A stretch of 42,460 bases of DNA from Reticulascus tulasneorum. Taxonomy: Eukaryota > Ascomycota > Sordariomycetes > Glomerellales > Reticulascaceae. The notes under the pieces are model-generated. The model saw only the letters and a program-made list of their open reading frames with translations. It was not told the DNA's origin and did not search any database. A program made the position numbers and the translations under genes. The stretch spans positions 1 to 42,460 of the forward strand of contig LSAX01000019.1 in assembly GCA_001557505.1 (NCBI GenBank), written 5' to 3'. This document shows, one piece after another, positions 21,785 to 35,028 of the stretch. Every line of letters starts with the position of its first letter. Within the stretch, counting starts at the first letter, position 1.

Positions 21785-21907
21785 ATGTATCCAATATATT
21801 CTATATTTTTAATATATTCTATATATCCAATATATTCTATATTTCTTAACGAAAAAGCTTCAAATCCTAAAGGTAGAGCTATTATACTAATTGACTTTAT
21901 AGTTAGA

Positions 21908-22606
21908 CTAGTGCTGAAAGCGGGGAAAGCTCTGTTTGATCGTGATAACTATAGCACCAACCATAGCAAGTAGAAGAATAAAACTAGTTATTATCAATCA
22001 TAAACTATAACTAGTGTATAATATATTTCCTATACTTGTAATATGACTTGTTTCTAATAAATTACCATCTCAAACAGAGCTTGTAACAAAATATAAATCG
22101 TTGTTTAGATATGAATCTAGATATTTATTTAAATCTAACTGATTTAATTTAGCAGTATTATAAAATATGTTATTTCAAGAATTATTATAATTATTAAGTA
22201 TTGCTATTTCATATGGTAATACTTGAAAAATAGAGTAATTAAAATAAATTGTTATAAATAGAGCTAAAGCTATACTATTTTTAGTATTAGTTTGCAATTC
22301 ACTTATCCTAATATTAATTAACATTAAAATAAATAAGAATAATATAGAAACTGCTCCTATATAAACTATTAAGTAAGAGAAACCTATAAAATTTAAGCCT
22401 AATAAAATTAAATATGAAGACATACCCCCAAATAATGCTATTAAAAATAATACGGATACTATAGGATTTTTACTAATAATAATAAAAATCCCGCAAAATA
22501 TTACAAATAGAGATATAATATCTAATATTCCAGGTTTAAACCCAGTAGTATAAAATTCATCTGTGATAAATAAATTTGCCATGCCAAAAATAAGCATTTT
22601 AAACAT
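21908..22606 (-). CDS. nad6: NADH dehydrogenase subunit 6 (232 aa)
   Basis: Complex I inner-membrane subunit ND6. The frame is open for 232 codons with TGA as Trp. Hydrophobic segments occupy residues 25-110, with the family stretch containing NPIVSVLFLI, SYLILLGLNFIGFSYLIVYIGA and VSILFLFILMLINI. A last membrane segment near the end contains FILLLAMVGAIVITIK. The C-terminal tail after that (QSFPRFQH) is not the usual ending and may reflect a rearranged 3' end. Neighbours are trnS(GCU) upstream and orfC downstream. Both copies are intact and equal in length. Confidence 0.93.
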
Positions 22607-22675
22607 TCCCTTTTAGGTGAGAGGAACCTCTTGTTGTTGTTGTTTATATATATATATCGTGAGTTGCCTTTATCC

Positions 22676-22758
22676 GGAAAGAAGGTGATTTGAACACCCA
22701 AATCTTAAAAAAGATAATCGTTTAGCAGACGATTTGCCTTACCCATAGCTATCTTTCC
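22676..22758 (-). tRNA. trnS: tRNA-Ser(GCU)
   Basis: Class II tRNA. Acceptor GGAAAGA/TCTTTCC is perfect; anticodon stem ATCGT/ACGAT with loop CTGCTAA (GCU). It lies a few bases after trnD. Confidence 0.93.
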
Positions 22759-22764
22759 AGCAGC

Positions 22765-22836
22765 GAATCAGAACGGGATCGAACCGATATCTTTTTTCGT
22801 GACAAGAAAAATCTTTACCAATTAAGTTACTAATTC
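22765..22836 (-). tRNA. trnD: tRNA-Asp(GUC)
   Basis: Acceptor GAATTAG/CTGATTC; anticodon stem TTTTC/GAAAA with loop TTGTCAC (GUC). The T stem has one T-T mismatch. Confidence 0.9.
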
Positions 22837-22912
22837 TATTTACATTCAAATAATAATATATATATACAAGTATTAAATCTTTCTTATATTATGAAAATAG
22901 TTGTATTTTCAT

Positions 22913-22983
22913 AGGATCTACCGGAGTCGAACCAATATTGCGATGATTAAAAGTCATATGTATTACCATTATACAAAGATCCC
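22913..22983 (-). tRNA. trnK: tRNA-Lys(UUU)
   Basis: Acceptor GGGATCT/AGATCCT; D stem GTAT/ATAC; anticodon loop CTTTTAA (UUU) closed by ATGA/TCAT. It follows orfB by about 34 bp. Confidence 0.9.
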
Positions 22984-23016
22984 TTTAGATTTAATTATTA
23001 TTATGCTTATATTTTT

Positions 23017-24606
23017 TTAACGAAATTTATCTAACTTATATAAATTTATAAGATTTTCCTTATTAATAATACTCAAAATCTTATTACCCTGACTTTTCCC
23101 TCTAATGTAAGGAGTAATAAGATTAGGCATTTCTATATATTTACCGTCTCTTTTAAAATAAAGAACTTTTTCCCTTTGTTGGTGTACATTAGGGTCATAT
23201 AAATGATATGTTCAACTCTCGGGAGATGAAACAATCTTTATATAAAAACAATTATTATTATTTACTACCTCTTCACTACGAATCATATCTAGATCATTAG
23301 CAGGAGTATAAGATGTATATCAAGATAATGCTTCTTTTCTTTCGACTCCTCCAACTCATGCCTCATTTGGATGAAATTCGGCATTATATGCTAGCATCTC
23401 CTCTTTAGTTTTAAAAGTACCAATTAACTTAAAGACTCTTAATTTCACATCATCATGCATAAATACGCCTGAATACGGGACAGCGAAATGTATAGGAGTA
23501 TTATTATATTTTCCAAAAACATATAAATCTTTTCATCTCTCAGCCAGCATAGTGTGCTCCTGAGAATGAAGCAAAAAGAAAGTACCTTAGCCTCGTTTTT
23601 AGCCAAATGTAAACGCTTAATAGGTTCTACACTAGTATAAAAATAAGGAGGAATTCCCCCAACCTGCGCTGTTCAATCATGTAAAAATTTATCAACGGGG
23701 AATCTTTCTACTTCACCTTCTTCCCCAGGTGAAGGGATGTAAGAAAAAAGAGAGTCAGTATAAGGTATACTGACCTTACTATTTTCTGGTTTAATATTAA
23801 TATCAGATTTGAATTTAAAAAAGTCTAAAAAAGTAAACTCCGCTTTTCCAAAAAAAAAACAAAAAATGTAATATCTAACAAAAGACCCATCTCCGCAGCT
23901 AATGAAGGAAGTACTAAACTTAAAAGAGGAAGAAATATAAATTTATTAAAAAAACGAATACAAAAGCTATTATATAGCTATAAACCAACATTATACAATA
24001 TAATAATTTATTAGTTCATATTTTAAAAATATTTCCTTTTAGATTAAAAAAAAATTTTCTTAGATATAACCTAATTTTATTAAAATAAAATAAGGGCATA
24101 CATGGTAATAAAGTAAGAAAAACTAAAGATCAGGGAAAAACATATAAAGAATCTATATAACTTAAAATTCAACCTATTAAATACATAATAAAGGATCATT
24201 TTACTAGAATATATAACTTATTACCAAAACTTAAAGACTTTAGAGGTTTATTATCAATAATTGCATTAATTTTATTTCTTTTTTCTAAAAAGAAAAAAAG
24301 AAATTTTAAAAATCCTAATAATAAAACTATAAATATAAAACCTAACATTATTATTAATAATAATAATTTAGTATCCGTAGATAAAGATAGCATAAAATTA
24401 TTTATATATATAAATAAAATACGTCTATAATTAATAACTAAAACTAAACAAAGAATTCCCATTATTGTAAACATTTCTTTTAAATCTTTGGGTAAGTAAA
24501 TAAAAGAAGCATTTAAAATTTCAGGATTTTCATTCAGTTTTTCTTTTTCGTCTTTAGGACTTTTTTTTAATCTATTACCAAGGGAAGAATTAATTAAGAA
24601 CCTCAA
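23017..24606 (-). CDS. orfB, mirror copy with two frameshifts
   Basis: Mirror of 39129-40720. It is correct at the T run that is short in the other copy (here A9 at 24046-24054). It loses one base at each of two other runs: A10 at 23850-23859 (eleven in the other copy) and A5 at 23573-23577 (six in the other copy). Neither copy alone gives the full frame, but their errors do not coincide, so the underlying gene is very probably open. Confidence 0.78.
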
Positions 24607-25402
24607 TAATAGATAGAGATGTACAAAAAAAGTCAGACCACATCTACAAAATGTCAGTATAAAATACCACCTTCGAATCCTAGATGATGGTTGTCAGTTA
24701 AATGGTAAGCAAAAATTCTTCATAATGCTACCCCTAGAAAAATAGTACCGATTATAACGTGTAATCCATGAAATCCTGTTCCAAAAAGAAACATGTACCA
24801 AAGGCACCATCACTTATAGTAAAAGAGGATACACTATATTCTACTCCTTGAAATATTGTAAATATTACAGCTAATAACACTGTAAATATTGAACCGTATA
24901 AAGCTGCAGCTCTATTCCCTTTAATTAAAGCATGATGAGCATAAGTAATTGTAGCACCACTAGATAACAATATAATTGTATTAAGTAGAGGTAATTCAAA
25001 AGGATTTATAGGCTCTATACCCATAGGAGGTCATTGAGCACCTAATTCAATTGTAGGAGTTAAAGCACTGTGAAAAAAGGCTCAGAATATAGCCATAAAA
25101 AATAATGCCTCAGATACTATAAAAAGGATTACTCCTAAATTAAGTCCTTTCTGTACAGCTAAAGTATGATTACCTAAAAATGTACCTTCACTTATTATAT
25201 CTCTAAATCAACAAGACATAGAATATACAACTAATATTCCACTTATATATACATAATAATATGAATTACTAAAGCTATGCATAGATAAAGCTGCATTAGT
25301 AGTCAAGTTTAATAAAGATAAACTAGTATATAAAGGTCAAGGGGAAGGAGATACTAAATGAAAAGGATGATCCTGAAAATTACTTCTTATCATATTAGTC
25401 AT
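24594..25402 (-). CDS. cox3: Cytochrome c oxidase subunit 3, mirror copy with one frameshift
   Basis: Copy of 38332-39141, one base shorter. The A run at 24783-24787 has five A where the other copy has six T (38947-38952), and the frame breaks after residues GTCFF. The other copy gives the family sequence, so this one is in error. Confidence 0.93.
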
Positions 25403-25514
25403 TCAAATTTTTCTTTTTTATATAATTATTTATAATTTAACAATATCACTTATAAATAAGTTCCAAGCCTAGAATAGAGAAAACAGGGTACAAAAAAATT
25501 GTACTTATATTTTT

Positions 25515-25601
25515 AGGAAGAAAAGGACTCGAACCTTCGATAGCTGGTATAGCTATTGAGTTTACAGCTCAACCCGTCGTACCAACAAACGGAACCTTCC
25601 T
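25515..25601 (-). tRNA. trnY: tRNA-Tyr(GUA), mirror copy
   Basis: Same tRNA as 38132-38218, on the other strand. Confidence 0.94.
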
Positions 25602-25712
25602 TGGTATATATAATACGTATTCAATGAATTAAAATTTAATTCAGAATATAATAAATATAAAATATTTCTTTTTATAATTATTTGTATCTATATATAATCT
25701 TTTTAAGTTTAA

Positions 25713-27234
25713 TTAATCCCGTGCAACTTCCACTACACGAACCATATTTCGACTTAACACTAATCAAAGCCACACATACGAAGAATTCGACTGCAACCCT
25801 CTAATTCTATTTATAAAAGAACTTACAGTAAAATAGCAAACTTATTGCGGGAACTTTTTTCAGCATGTGACGAGTGGTTAGTACCAATCCGAAGGAATAT
25901 TCACCGTGACATGGTGATTCACGATTACTAGTAATTACTTATTCATATAGCCGAATTTCAGGCTACAATCCTTGCGTAAATATATCCTTTTTTCTGAGAT
26001 TAGCTAAAATTTACATTTTTGCTTCTCTTTGTTAAGGAATACGTGGCACGTCTATAGCCCACAACATAAGGGCCATGATGACTTGTCTTAGTCCTTCTTA
26101 TCTTATCTCATATAAAGATAAAAAGTGCTTTATCAAATTTTTTATAAATAAAGCAAAGGATTTCGTTAATTTCGTGGAAAAACCACAGTTTCGCAACATT
26201 AACTGAAAACAGCCGTGCAACTCCTGTAAAATATTCAAATTGTGGTAAGGTTTTTCGTGGACCATCGAATTAAATAACATACTTCACTACTGGTGTCAGA
26301 AACGGTCTAGTGATTTCAGTTCCTGCGTTGCCGCATTACTCTTGAGGTGAAATGCTTACATTTTCATTTATAGACTAAATTTTTTTTATCTAATCCATGG
26401 CATTCATAATTCTCTGCAAAGACTACTGGGGTATCTAATCCTTTTTGTTCTCTGTGCCTTCGTCCTTCGACGTCAGTTTTTACATGAAAGACTGCCTTCG
26501 CCTTTACCAGTCCCTTTGGTATAATAAGATATGATCCCTTCACCTCAAGTACTGTCTTCCTCTATAAAACTCTAGTCTAATACTCTGTTTTGCATATAAG
26601 ATATTATGACCGTCTGGGTACCCTTTAAACCTAATCATGATGAATAACACTAGTCTCTTACGTATTACCGCGACTGCTGGCACGCAATTGGTCAAGACCT
26701 GTATATACATATGGTCATTATAAATATGCATTTAAAATTTTATTCAAATAATCAATTAAATCTTACTTTAGAAATACACTTAAATAAGTTTTTAACCTTA
26801 TTTTATTTCTTTTTTTTCAGACTTCTCATTTCTCCAAGTTACCAGTTCGGTCTTTAGACCATTGACTAAGATTCCTCACTGCTGTACTAATTTTGCATTG
26901 GGATTTTCTCAGACCCAATGTGGTCGATCAACCTCTCAGCTACGACTACGAAAATATGTGGCTAGTTAAGTCATAACCCTAACTACTACCTATCTCGAAA
27001 TACTTATTTTCTTCCTAAAGCGAAATTTCTTCTTTTTTTTTTATGAGGTATTTTAGACCTCACTTTAAGAGAGTAAAAATATATTCTTCTCACCTGTACA
27101 CCACTTATTAATTAAATTGTTCATTAAATTAACCGTTCGATTAGCATGTGTCAAGCATTTGGACAGCGTTCAATCAGAGCCATCACCAAGCTCATCTAAT
27201 AATTTATGTAGGATTACTCTTTTTAGGAGCAATC
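25713..27234 (-). rRNA. rns: Small subunit rRNA, mirror copy
   Basis: Mirror of 36500-38020 with nearly equal length. Short open frames on both strands inside it are not genes. Ends are estimates. Confidence 0.93.
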
Positions 27235-27561
27235 ACATCACTAATAAATCTAGAACTTTTTTTAATTTTTATTTCAAAACGGATAAACATAAGCTATGTT
27301 CTGATATGTAGATTTATTACTAAATAATAAATTTCTATAGGATTAATCGTTCGCAAATTCTTTTTTTTAATAAATAACTATTTATATAAATTTGATATTT
27401 TCTACTTTAGACCTTTAATTTGAGCTAGAGTAATTTTTAGGTACATATAGTATATATTTTATAACTTTACAATTTTTATTAAAAATATCTTTCATTTAAC
27501 ACTAATTTTTATTATATTTAATTAAATTTATTTTTATTAAAAACAAATGATAATTTTATAT

Positions 27562-28356
27562 TTAATGTAAGTCTAAACCATCTTTTATATAAGAAGAAGA
27601 TAAAACTACAAAAACTTGAGCTTGTATAAAGGCTATTCCTATTTCTAATCCCGAGAAAGCTATAATAAAAGCTAAAGGAACTAAACCTAAAAAGAAATAA
27701 ATTATACCTGAAGACATTATATTATATGTAAATCCTGCTAATATATTTAACAACATATGACCTGAAAGAATATTCGCAGCTAATCTTAATCCAAGAGAAA
27801 TATTACGAGCAAGATAAGATATAAGCTCTATTAAAACTAATAAAGGTAATAAACCTAAAGGACAACCAGCTGGAACTAATAAAGAAAAGAATTCTAAACC
27901 ATGTTTTTGAAATCCTAGAATAGTTGCTCCTAATACTATAGTAAAACTAAGAGCAAAAGTTAATATAAAATGGCTTGTAGATGCAAAGCTATAAGGAATC
28001 ATTCCTATTAAATTATTCATTAAAATAAATATAAATAAAGTGTATATGAAAGGAAAATATATTTGACCACTTCTTGAATTTATTTGATTTACAACTATAC
28101 TATGAATTGTTGCATATAAAGATTCTTGACTAACAGATCAATTATTACTTACTAATTTATTATTATTAATACTTAATCCACTAATAATTAATATAAAAAT
28201 AAATCCTAATGTTAAGTATAATCCTATATTAGTTATAGATATGTGTAAATTATTTATTACGGGGGCATCTAGACTTAATAAGTCTCTTATTTCAAATTGG
28301 TCTAAAGGACTACATATTTCTTTGTAAAAATTTCCAGCTAAACTTAAAGTATTCAT
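27562..28356 (-). CDS. atp6: ATP synthase subunit a, mirror copy (intact)
   Basis: Same 795 nt gene as 35377-36171, of equal length and intact. Confidence 0.96.
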
Positions 28357-28704
28357 ATTATACTCTAAGTACTAATTATAAGCCTTTAAATATCTAATTA
28401 CCTACATATTATTCAAATTGAATAATACTTAAAAAATTTTGTTAAAAATAGTTAAAAAACAATTAAAAGACAAAACGAGATATATTTTTATGTAATATTA
28501 ATAACAAAAAATTCGTATTTTTAATATACAAATCTGTTTTTTGTGCTTTAATTTTTGCTCCTAAAGTATTTTATCCTCTTAAAATTTATCTATTAATTGT
28601 ATAAATTAAATTTTAAGACAATAAATGTTTGAGGCTATTTAATTAAGTTAACATAATTATGTGAACATTTTTCTTAAGTTATATCTAAATATTAAACTTT
28701 AATA

Positions 28705-28869
28705 TTAATTACGGAATTCGTCTCATAATTCTTTTATGAAAGTACGAGATAAAAATAAGAAAATTATTCTTGGTAATATATATTTAGATAATATATATAA
28801 AAGAGATACAATTATAACGAAAGCAAAAACTATTTCATTTACAAAATAAAAAGGTACTAATTGAGGCAT
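28705..28869 (-). CDS. atp8: ATP synthase subunit 8, mirror copy (intact)
   Basis: Same 165 nt gene as 34864-35028, intact. Confidence 0.93.
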
Positions 28870-28965
28870 TATTTATATTAAAAAATTTTTTATTAAATAC
28901 TCCAAAATAATGATAGTATTAACGTTAGATATAAAACTAAAATCTAAATCCATAAGTTCTTTAAT

Positions 28966-30429
28966 CTAATAATTATATATTAAATTAAGGGCAGAATAAT
29001 GTAAAGTATCTAAAATCAAAGAAGGATATATACCTAATATAACAGTAAATAATACTAATACGAATAATAGTAAAAATTCTCTTTTATTTGTGTCAAATAT
29101 ATTTTCTTCAAAAAATTTAGTAAATGAACCTCCAAATGTTATTCTATTAAACATATATATAGTATACGCAGCCGAAAATATTATAGAGGTACATCCAAAA
29201 AAACCTAATACTGGTAATTTTTCTACCATACCGTAAAGAGACATAAATTCTCCTATAAAATTTAATGTTAAAGGAGCCCCACAATTTCCTAAAGATAATA
29301 TAAAGAAAAGTATAGAGAATAAAGGCATAAGTTGAGCTATTCCTCTATAAGAGTATATCATTCTAGTCCCAGATCTGTCGTATAATATACCTCCAGCGCA
29401 TATAAATAAACCACTAGATACAAATCCATGAGCTAACCCTAAAACTATACTTCCTTCTATTCCTTGAATTGTGTTACTAAATGCTCCTATTAAATATACT
29501 GCTGCATGAGATACAGAGCTATAGGCAATTAATTCCTTAACATCTACAGTTCTTAATGTACTAAAACTTGCATATATTATAGTAATAACTCCTATAGTAT
29601 ATATAAAAAATGTAAAATCCAATGAGGCCTTAGGTAATATGGGTAAAATTAGTCTAAAAATACCATATAAACTTAATTTTAAAACAATACCAGCAAGTAT
29701 AATACTTCCACCTAATGGCGATTCCACATGAGCTTTTAATAATCAATTGTTTAAAAATATTGTAGGAGTTTTTACAGCAAATGCTATAAAAATACCAGTG
29801 AATAAAAAGAACTGTGTAGTATAATCAAAGTTAGTTTTAAATAAAGCATCAAAATCTGTTGTTCCCATTATTGAGAACATAGCTAAAATAGATAATAGCA
29901 AAAATAAAGATCCTCACAATGTATATAAGAAAAAATAATAACTTGCTCTTACTTTATTACCAGATCCAAATAAACCTATTAATAAAAATAAAGGAGGAAG
30001 TATACTTTCAAAAAATATATAAAATAAAAGTATATCTAATACTAAAAACACAGCTAATAACAATGTTTCTAATAATAGTACAGTTACTAAATAAAATTTC
30101 ACATTTTCTTTTATTGAATTTCAGTTTGATAATAAAGCTATTGGTATTATTATTGTTGTCAATAATACAAAATATACAGATATTCCGTCTATTCCTAAAT
30201 AAATATCAAATAATTGTACATTATAATGTTCTTGTACAAATTGGAATTGGTTACTACTTGAATTAAAAAAAATAAATATTATAAAAGATAAAATTAAATT
30301 CAAACTTGAAGTTATTAAACTTATTTTTTTATATAATAAAATATTTTGGGCTTCTTTTTCATAAGAGGTGACACTACAAATTAAAAATATACCTAGTATA
30401 GGTATAATAAGTAAGAGAGATAATAACAT
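28966..30429 (-). CDS. nad4: NADH dehydrogenase subunit 4, mirror copy (intact)
   Basis: Same 1464 nt gene as 33304-34767, intact. Antisense open frames across it on either strand are shadows. Confidence 0.96.
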
Positions 30430-30612
30430 TACCCTAAAAAAGGATAACTATTTAAAAAAGTCATCTTATATATAAATAATTTTATTCTAGAAAAATAAGA
30501 TAAAAACTAGATATAAATTTATATCTAAAAAATAACTTTTAAATATTATAATATATATTTTCATCATATAATAGGAAATTATGATAATATAAACAAGAGG
30601 TTAAAAAGATTT

Positions 30613-31719
30613 TTATATAGCTATATTTAAAATAAATATATTAAAAGCATATAAAGTACAAGGTAATATTATAATAAAAGCAAATAATAGCGGTAATAAG
30701 ACTGTTCAACAAAAAGACATTAATTGATCAAAACGTATTCTAGGAAACGAAGCTCTTACTCATATAAAAATAAAAACAAAAATAGAACTTTTTAATCCTA
30801 AAATTAGCCCAGAATATAGGCCACTTTCAGTAAAACTAATAAATATATTTTTTACATTAAAGTATTCAGAAGATATTGTTCATTTTAGATCAAACATATA
30901 AGCTCATAAATTATTTATTAAATTAAATCAATACATTAAGTTAAAATCTAATAAATAACCACCTAAAAACAATATACTAGTTAATATACACATTAGTAAT
31001 ATACTGGCGTATTCAGCTAAAAAAAAAAACACAAATATTACTGCAGCGTGCTCTGTCATAAATCCACTAACTAATTCAGATTCCGCTTCAGCTAAATCAA
31101 ATGGGGCTCTGTTTGTTTCCGCTACAGAACCTATAAAAAATATTAAGAAAATAGGGAATATAGGTAATATAAGCCATACTGCTTTTTGAGTTTGTATATT
31201 TATATTTAAATTTAAACTACCTGTAATCATAATTATTAATAGTATAGCTGAACTTAAGACTAATTCATAACTAATTAATTGAGCTGTACTTCTAAGAGAA
31301 CCTAAAAAAGCATATTTACTGTTAGCACTTCATCCGGCTAATAGTATACCATAAGTAGATATAGATGAAACCGCTAACATGTATAATATACCTAATTCTA
31401 AATCATTCAAAGTTAAACCAGGACCATAAGGTATTACTCCATACCCAAGCAATGCGAAAGCCAAAGTTATTATAGGACCTAAAAAAAAAAGTATAGTATT
31501 TGATTGAGTTGGTGCTACATACTCTTTAAGTATTAATTTTAATGCGTCCGCAAAAGCTTGTAATAAACCATAATATCCTACAGCGTTAGGTCCTAATCTT
31601 CTTTGCATACTTGCCATTGTTTTTCTTTCAGCAACTGTTATAAAAGCGACTGCTAATAAAGCGGGCAGCATTAATAAAATTACTTCAAATATAGATAATA
31701 AAGTAGATACATAAAACAT
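30613..31719 (-). CDS. nad1: NADH dehydrogenase subunit 1 (368 aa), intact copy
   Basis: Membrane subunit ND1 of complex I, at the quinone site. The frame is open for 368 codons with TGA as Trp. Family motifs are [16 protein letters not shown] near residue 30, the stretch [18 protein letters not shown] at about 200-217 with its acidic residues, and a C-terminal [13 protein letters not shown]. It is the first gene after fold 2, and nad4 follows. Confidence 0.96.
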
Positions 31720-31860
31720 TAATTATAAAAAAATAAAGGTTTTTATATTATAATTACTTAATAATAAAAGCAAGTAATAACAAATAACTATAATTTTACA
31801 TTTTTGAGTTTATTTAATTATTGAATAAATAAATATACAAAAATATAAATTATAATAAAT

Positions 31861-31879
31861 AAAAAAAATTTTTTTTTTT
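31861..31879. other. Fold-back junction 2 (loopless A8/T11 fold)
   Basis: Eight A followed by eleven T form the centre of the second palindrome with no loop. The roughly 40 bases on each side pair only imperfectly and then become near-identical from about 31826 and 31911 outward. The fold lies in the AT-rich spacer about 150 bp upstream of nad1. A loopless fold could be a closed hairpin end or a template-complement join. Confidence 0.85.
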
Positions 31880-32014
31880 ATTACTTTAATTTAAGTTTTT
31901 TTATTTTTATTCAATAATTAAATAAACTCAAAAATGTAAAATTATAGTTATTTGTTATTACTTGCTTTTATTATTAAGTAATTATAATATAAAAACCTTT
32001 ATTTTTTATAATTA

Positions 32015-33120
32015 ATGTTTTATGTATCTACTTTATTATCTATATTTGAAGTAATTTTATTAATGCTGCCCGCTTTATTAGCAGTCGCTTTTATAACAGT
32101 TGCTGAAAGAAAAACAATGGCAAGTATGCAAAGAAGATTAGGACCTAACGCTGTAGGATATTATGGTTTATTACAAGCTTTTGCGGACGCATTAAAATTA
32201 ATACTTAAAGAGTATGTAGCACCAACTCAATCAAATACTATACTTTTTTTTTAGGTCCTATAATAACTTTGGCTTTCGCATTGCTTGGGTATGGAGTAAT
32301 ACCTTATGGTCCTGGTTTAACTTTGAATGATTTAGAATTAGGTATATTATACATGTTAGCGGTTTCATCTATATCTACTTATGGTATACTATTAGCCGGA
32401 TGAAGTGCTAACAGTAAATATGCTTTTTTAGGTTCTCTTAGAAGTACAGCTCAATTAATTAGTTATGAATTAGTCTTAAGTTCAGCTATACTATTAATAA
32501 TTATGATTACAGGTAGTTTAAATTTAAATATAAATATACAAACTCAAAAAGCAGTATGGCTTATATTACCTATATTCCCTATTTTCTTAATATTTTTTAT
32601 AGGTTCTGTAGCGGAAACAAACAGAGCCCCATTTGATTTAGCTGAAGCGGAATCTGAATTAGTTAGTGGATTTATGACAGAGCACGCTGCAGTAATATTT
32701 GTGTTTTTTTTTTTAGCTGAATACGCCAGTATATTACTAATGTGTATATTAACTAGTATATTGTTTTTAGGTGGTTATTTATTAGATTTTAACTTAATGT
32801 ATTGATTTAATTTAATAAATAATTTATGAGCTTATATGTTTGATCTAAAATGAACAATATCTTCTGAATACTTTAATGTAAAAAATATATTTATTAGTTT
32901 TACTGAAAGTGGCCTATATTCTGGGCTAATTTTAGGATTAAAAAGTTCTATTTTTGTTTTTATTTTTATATGAGTAAGAGCTTCGTTTCCTAGAATACGT
33001 TTTGATCAATTAATGTCTTTTTGTTGAACAGTCTTATTACCGCTATTATTTGCTTTTATTATAATATTACCTTGTACTTTATATGCTTTTAATATATTTA
33101 TTTTAAATATAGCTATATAA
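32015..33120 (+). CDS. nad1: NADH dehydrogenase subunit 1, mirror copy with one frameshift
   Basis: Copy of 30613-31719, one base shorter. The T run at 32244-32252 has nine T where the other copy has ten A (31481-31490), which breaks the frame after about 79 residues. The rest matches, so this looks like a consensus error. Confidence 0.93.
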
Positions 33121-33303
33121 AAATCTTTTTAACCTCTTGTTTATATTATCATAATTTCCTATTATATGATGAAAATATATATTATAATATTTAAAAGTTA
33201 TTTTTTAGATATAAATTTATATCTAGTTTTTATCTTATTTTTCTAGAATAAAATTATTTATATATAAGATGACTTTTTTAAATAGTTATCCTTTTTTAGG
33301 GTA

Positions 33304-34767
33304 ATGTTATTATCTCTCTTACTTATTATACCTATACTAGGTATATTTTTAATTTGTAGTGTCACCTCTTATGAAAAAGAAGCCCAAAATATTTTATTAT
33401 ATAAAAAAATAAGTTTAATAACTTCAAGTTTGAATTTAATTTTATCTTTTATAATATTTATTTTTTTTAATTCAAGTAGTAACCAATTCCAATTTGTACA
33501 AGAACATTATAATGTACAATTATTTGATATTTATTTAGGAATAGACGGAATATCTGTATATTTTGTATTATTGACAACAATAATAATACCAATAGCTTTA
33601 TTATCAAACTGAAATTCAATAAAAGAAAATGTGAAATTTTATTTAGTAACTGTACTATTATTAGAAACATTGTTATTAGCTGTGTTTTTAGTATTAGATA
33701 TACTTTTATTTTATATATTTTTTGAAAGTATACTTCCTCCTTTATTTTTATTAATAGGTTTATTTGGATCTGGTAATAAAGTAAGAGCAAGTTATTATTT
33801 TTTCTTATATACATTGTGAGGATCTTTATTTTTGCTATTATCTATTTTAGCTATGTTCTCAATAATGGGAACAACAGATTTTGATGCTTTATTTAAAACT
33901 AACTTTGATTATACTACACAGTTCTTTTTATTCACTGGTATTTTTATAGCATTTGCTGTAAAAACTCCTACAATATTTTTAAACAATTGATTATTAAAAG
34001 CTCATGTGGAATCGCCATTAGGTGGAAGTATTATACTTGCTGGTATTGTTTTAAAATTAAGTTTATATGGTATTTTTAGACTAATTTTACCCATATTACC
34101 TAAGGCCTCATTGGATTTTACATTTTTTATATATACTATAGGAGTTATTACTATAATATATGCAAGTTTTAGTACATTAAGAACTGTAGATGTTAAGGAA
34201 TTAATTGCCTATAGCTCTGTATCTCATGCAGCAGTATATTTAATAGGAGCATTTAGTAACACAATTCAAGGAATAGAAGGAAGTATAGTTTTAGGGTTAG
34301 CTCATGGATTTGTATCTAGTGGTTTATTTATATGCGCTGGAGGTATATTATACGACAGATCTGGGACTAGAATGATATACTCTTATAGAGGAATAGCTCA
34401 ACTTATGCCTTTATTCTCTATACTTTTCTTTATATTATCTTTAGGAAATTGTGGGGCTCCTTTAACATTAAATTTTATAGGAGAATTTATGTCTCTTTAC
34501 GGTATGGTAGAAAAATTACCAGTATTAGGTTTTTTTGGATGTACCTCTATAATATTTTCGGCTGCGTATACTATATATATGTTTAATAGAATAACATTTG
34601 GAGGTTCATTTACTAAATTTTTTGAAGAAAATATATTTGACACAAATAAAAGAGAATTTTTACTATTATTCGTATTAGTATTATTTACTGTTATATTAGG
34701 TATATATCCTTCTTTGATTTTAGATACTTTACATTATTCTGCCCTTAATTTAATATATAATTATTAG
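33304..34767 (+). CDS. nad4: NADH dehydrogenase subunit 4 (487 aa)
   Basis: Proton-pumping membrane subunit ND4 of complex I. The frame is open for 487 codons with TGA as Trp. Family segments include LGIDGISVYFVLLTT, AHVESPLGGSIILAGIVLKL, the helix with ELIAYSSVSHAAVYLIGAF, and HGFVSSGLFICAGGILYDR. Many membrane helices span the whole length. It lies 183 bp after nad1 and about 96 bp before atp8. Confidence 0.96.
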
Positions 34768-34863
34768 ATTAAAGAACTTATGGATTTAGATTTTAGTTTT
34801 ATATCTAACGTTAATACTATCATTATTTTGGAGTATTTAATAAAAAATTTTTTAATATAAATA

Positions 34864-35028
34864 ATGCCTCAATTAGTACCTTTTTATTTTGTAAATGAAA
34901 TAGTTTTTGCTTTCGTTATAATTGTATCTCTTTTATATATATTATCTAAATATATATTACCAAGAATAATTTTCTTATTTTTATCTCGTACTTTCATAAA
35001 AGAATTATGAGACGAATTCCGTAATTAA
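34864..35028 (+). CDS. atp8: ATP synthase subunit 8 (54 aa)
   Basis: Small membrane subunit of F0. It starts MPQLVPFYF, as fungal subunit 8 does, has one membrane segment (about residues 12-28) and a basic C-terminal part ending in WDEFRN. One TGA codes for Trp. Its 54 residues are close to the usual 48-55. It lies between nad4 and atp6, the normal order. Confidence 0.93.

Larger units (their letters stand above)
20916..31868 (-). repeat. Inverted repeat arm B' (nad1-orfC half, - strand)
   Basis: Reverse complement of 31869-42460, with pairing sums of 63733-63737. It carries nad1, nad4, atp8, atp6, rns, trnY, cox3, orfB, trnK, trnD, trnS, nad6 and orfC on the - strand. Bases 20916-21276, in the middle of orfC, have no partner because the + strand arms stop at the two window ends. 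Confidence 0.97.

Noticed and set aside
21785..21973. 62 aa repetitive frame with YPIYSIF repeats (also 41764-41952)
   Set aside because: It is the antisense reading of the tandem AT repeat and the nad6 3' end.
26098..27311. Three short open frames inside rns (26098-26280, 26540-26731, 27117-27311) and their mirrors
   Set aside because: All overlap clear small-subunit rRNA landmarks or its 5' border.
29919..30266. 115 aa open frame antisense to nad4 (also 33467-33814 on the other strand)
   Set aside because: It lies wholly opposite nad4, is made of low-complexity Ile/Leu/Asn runs, and exists only because of AT-rich codon shadows.
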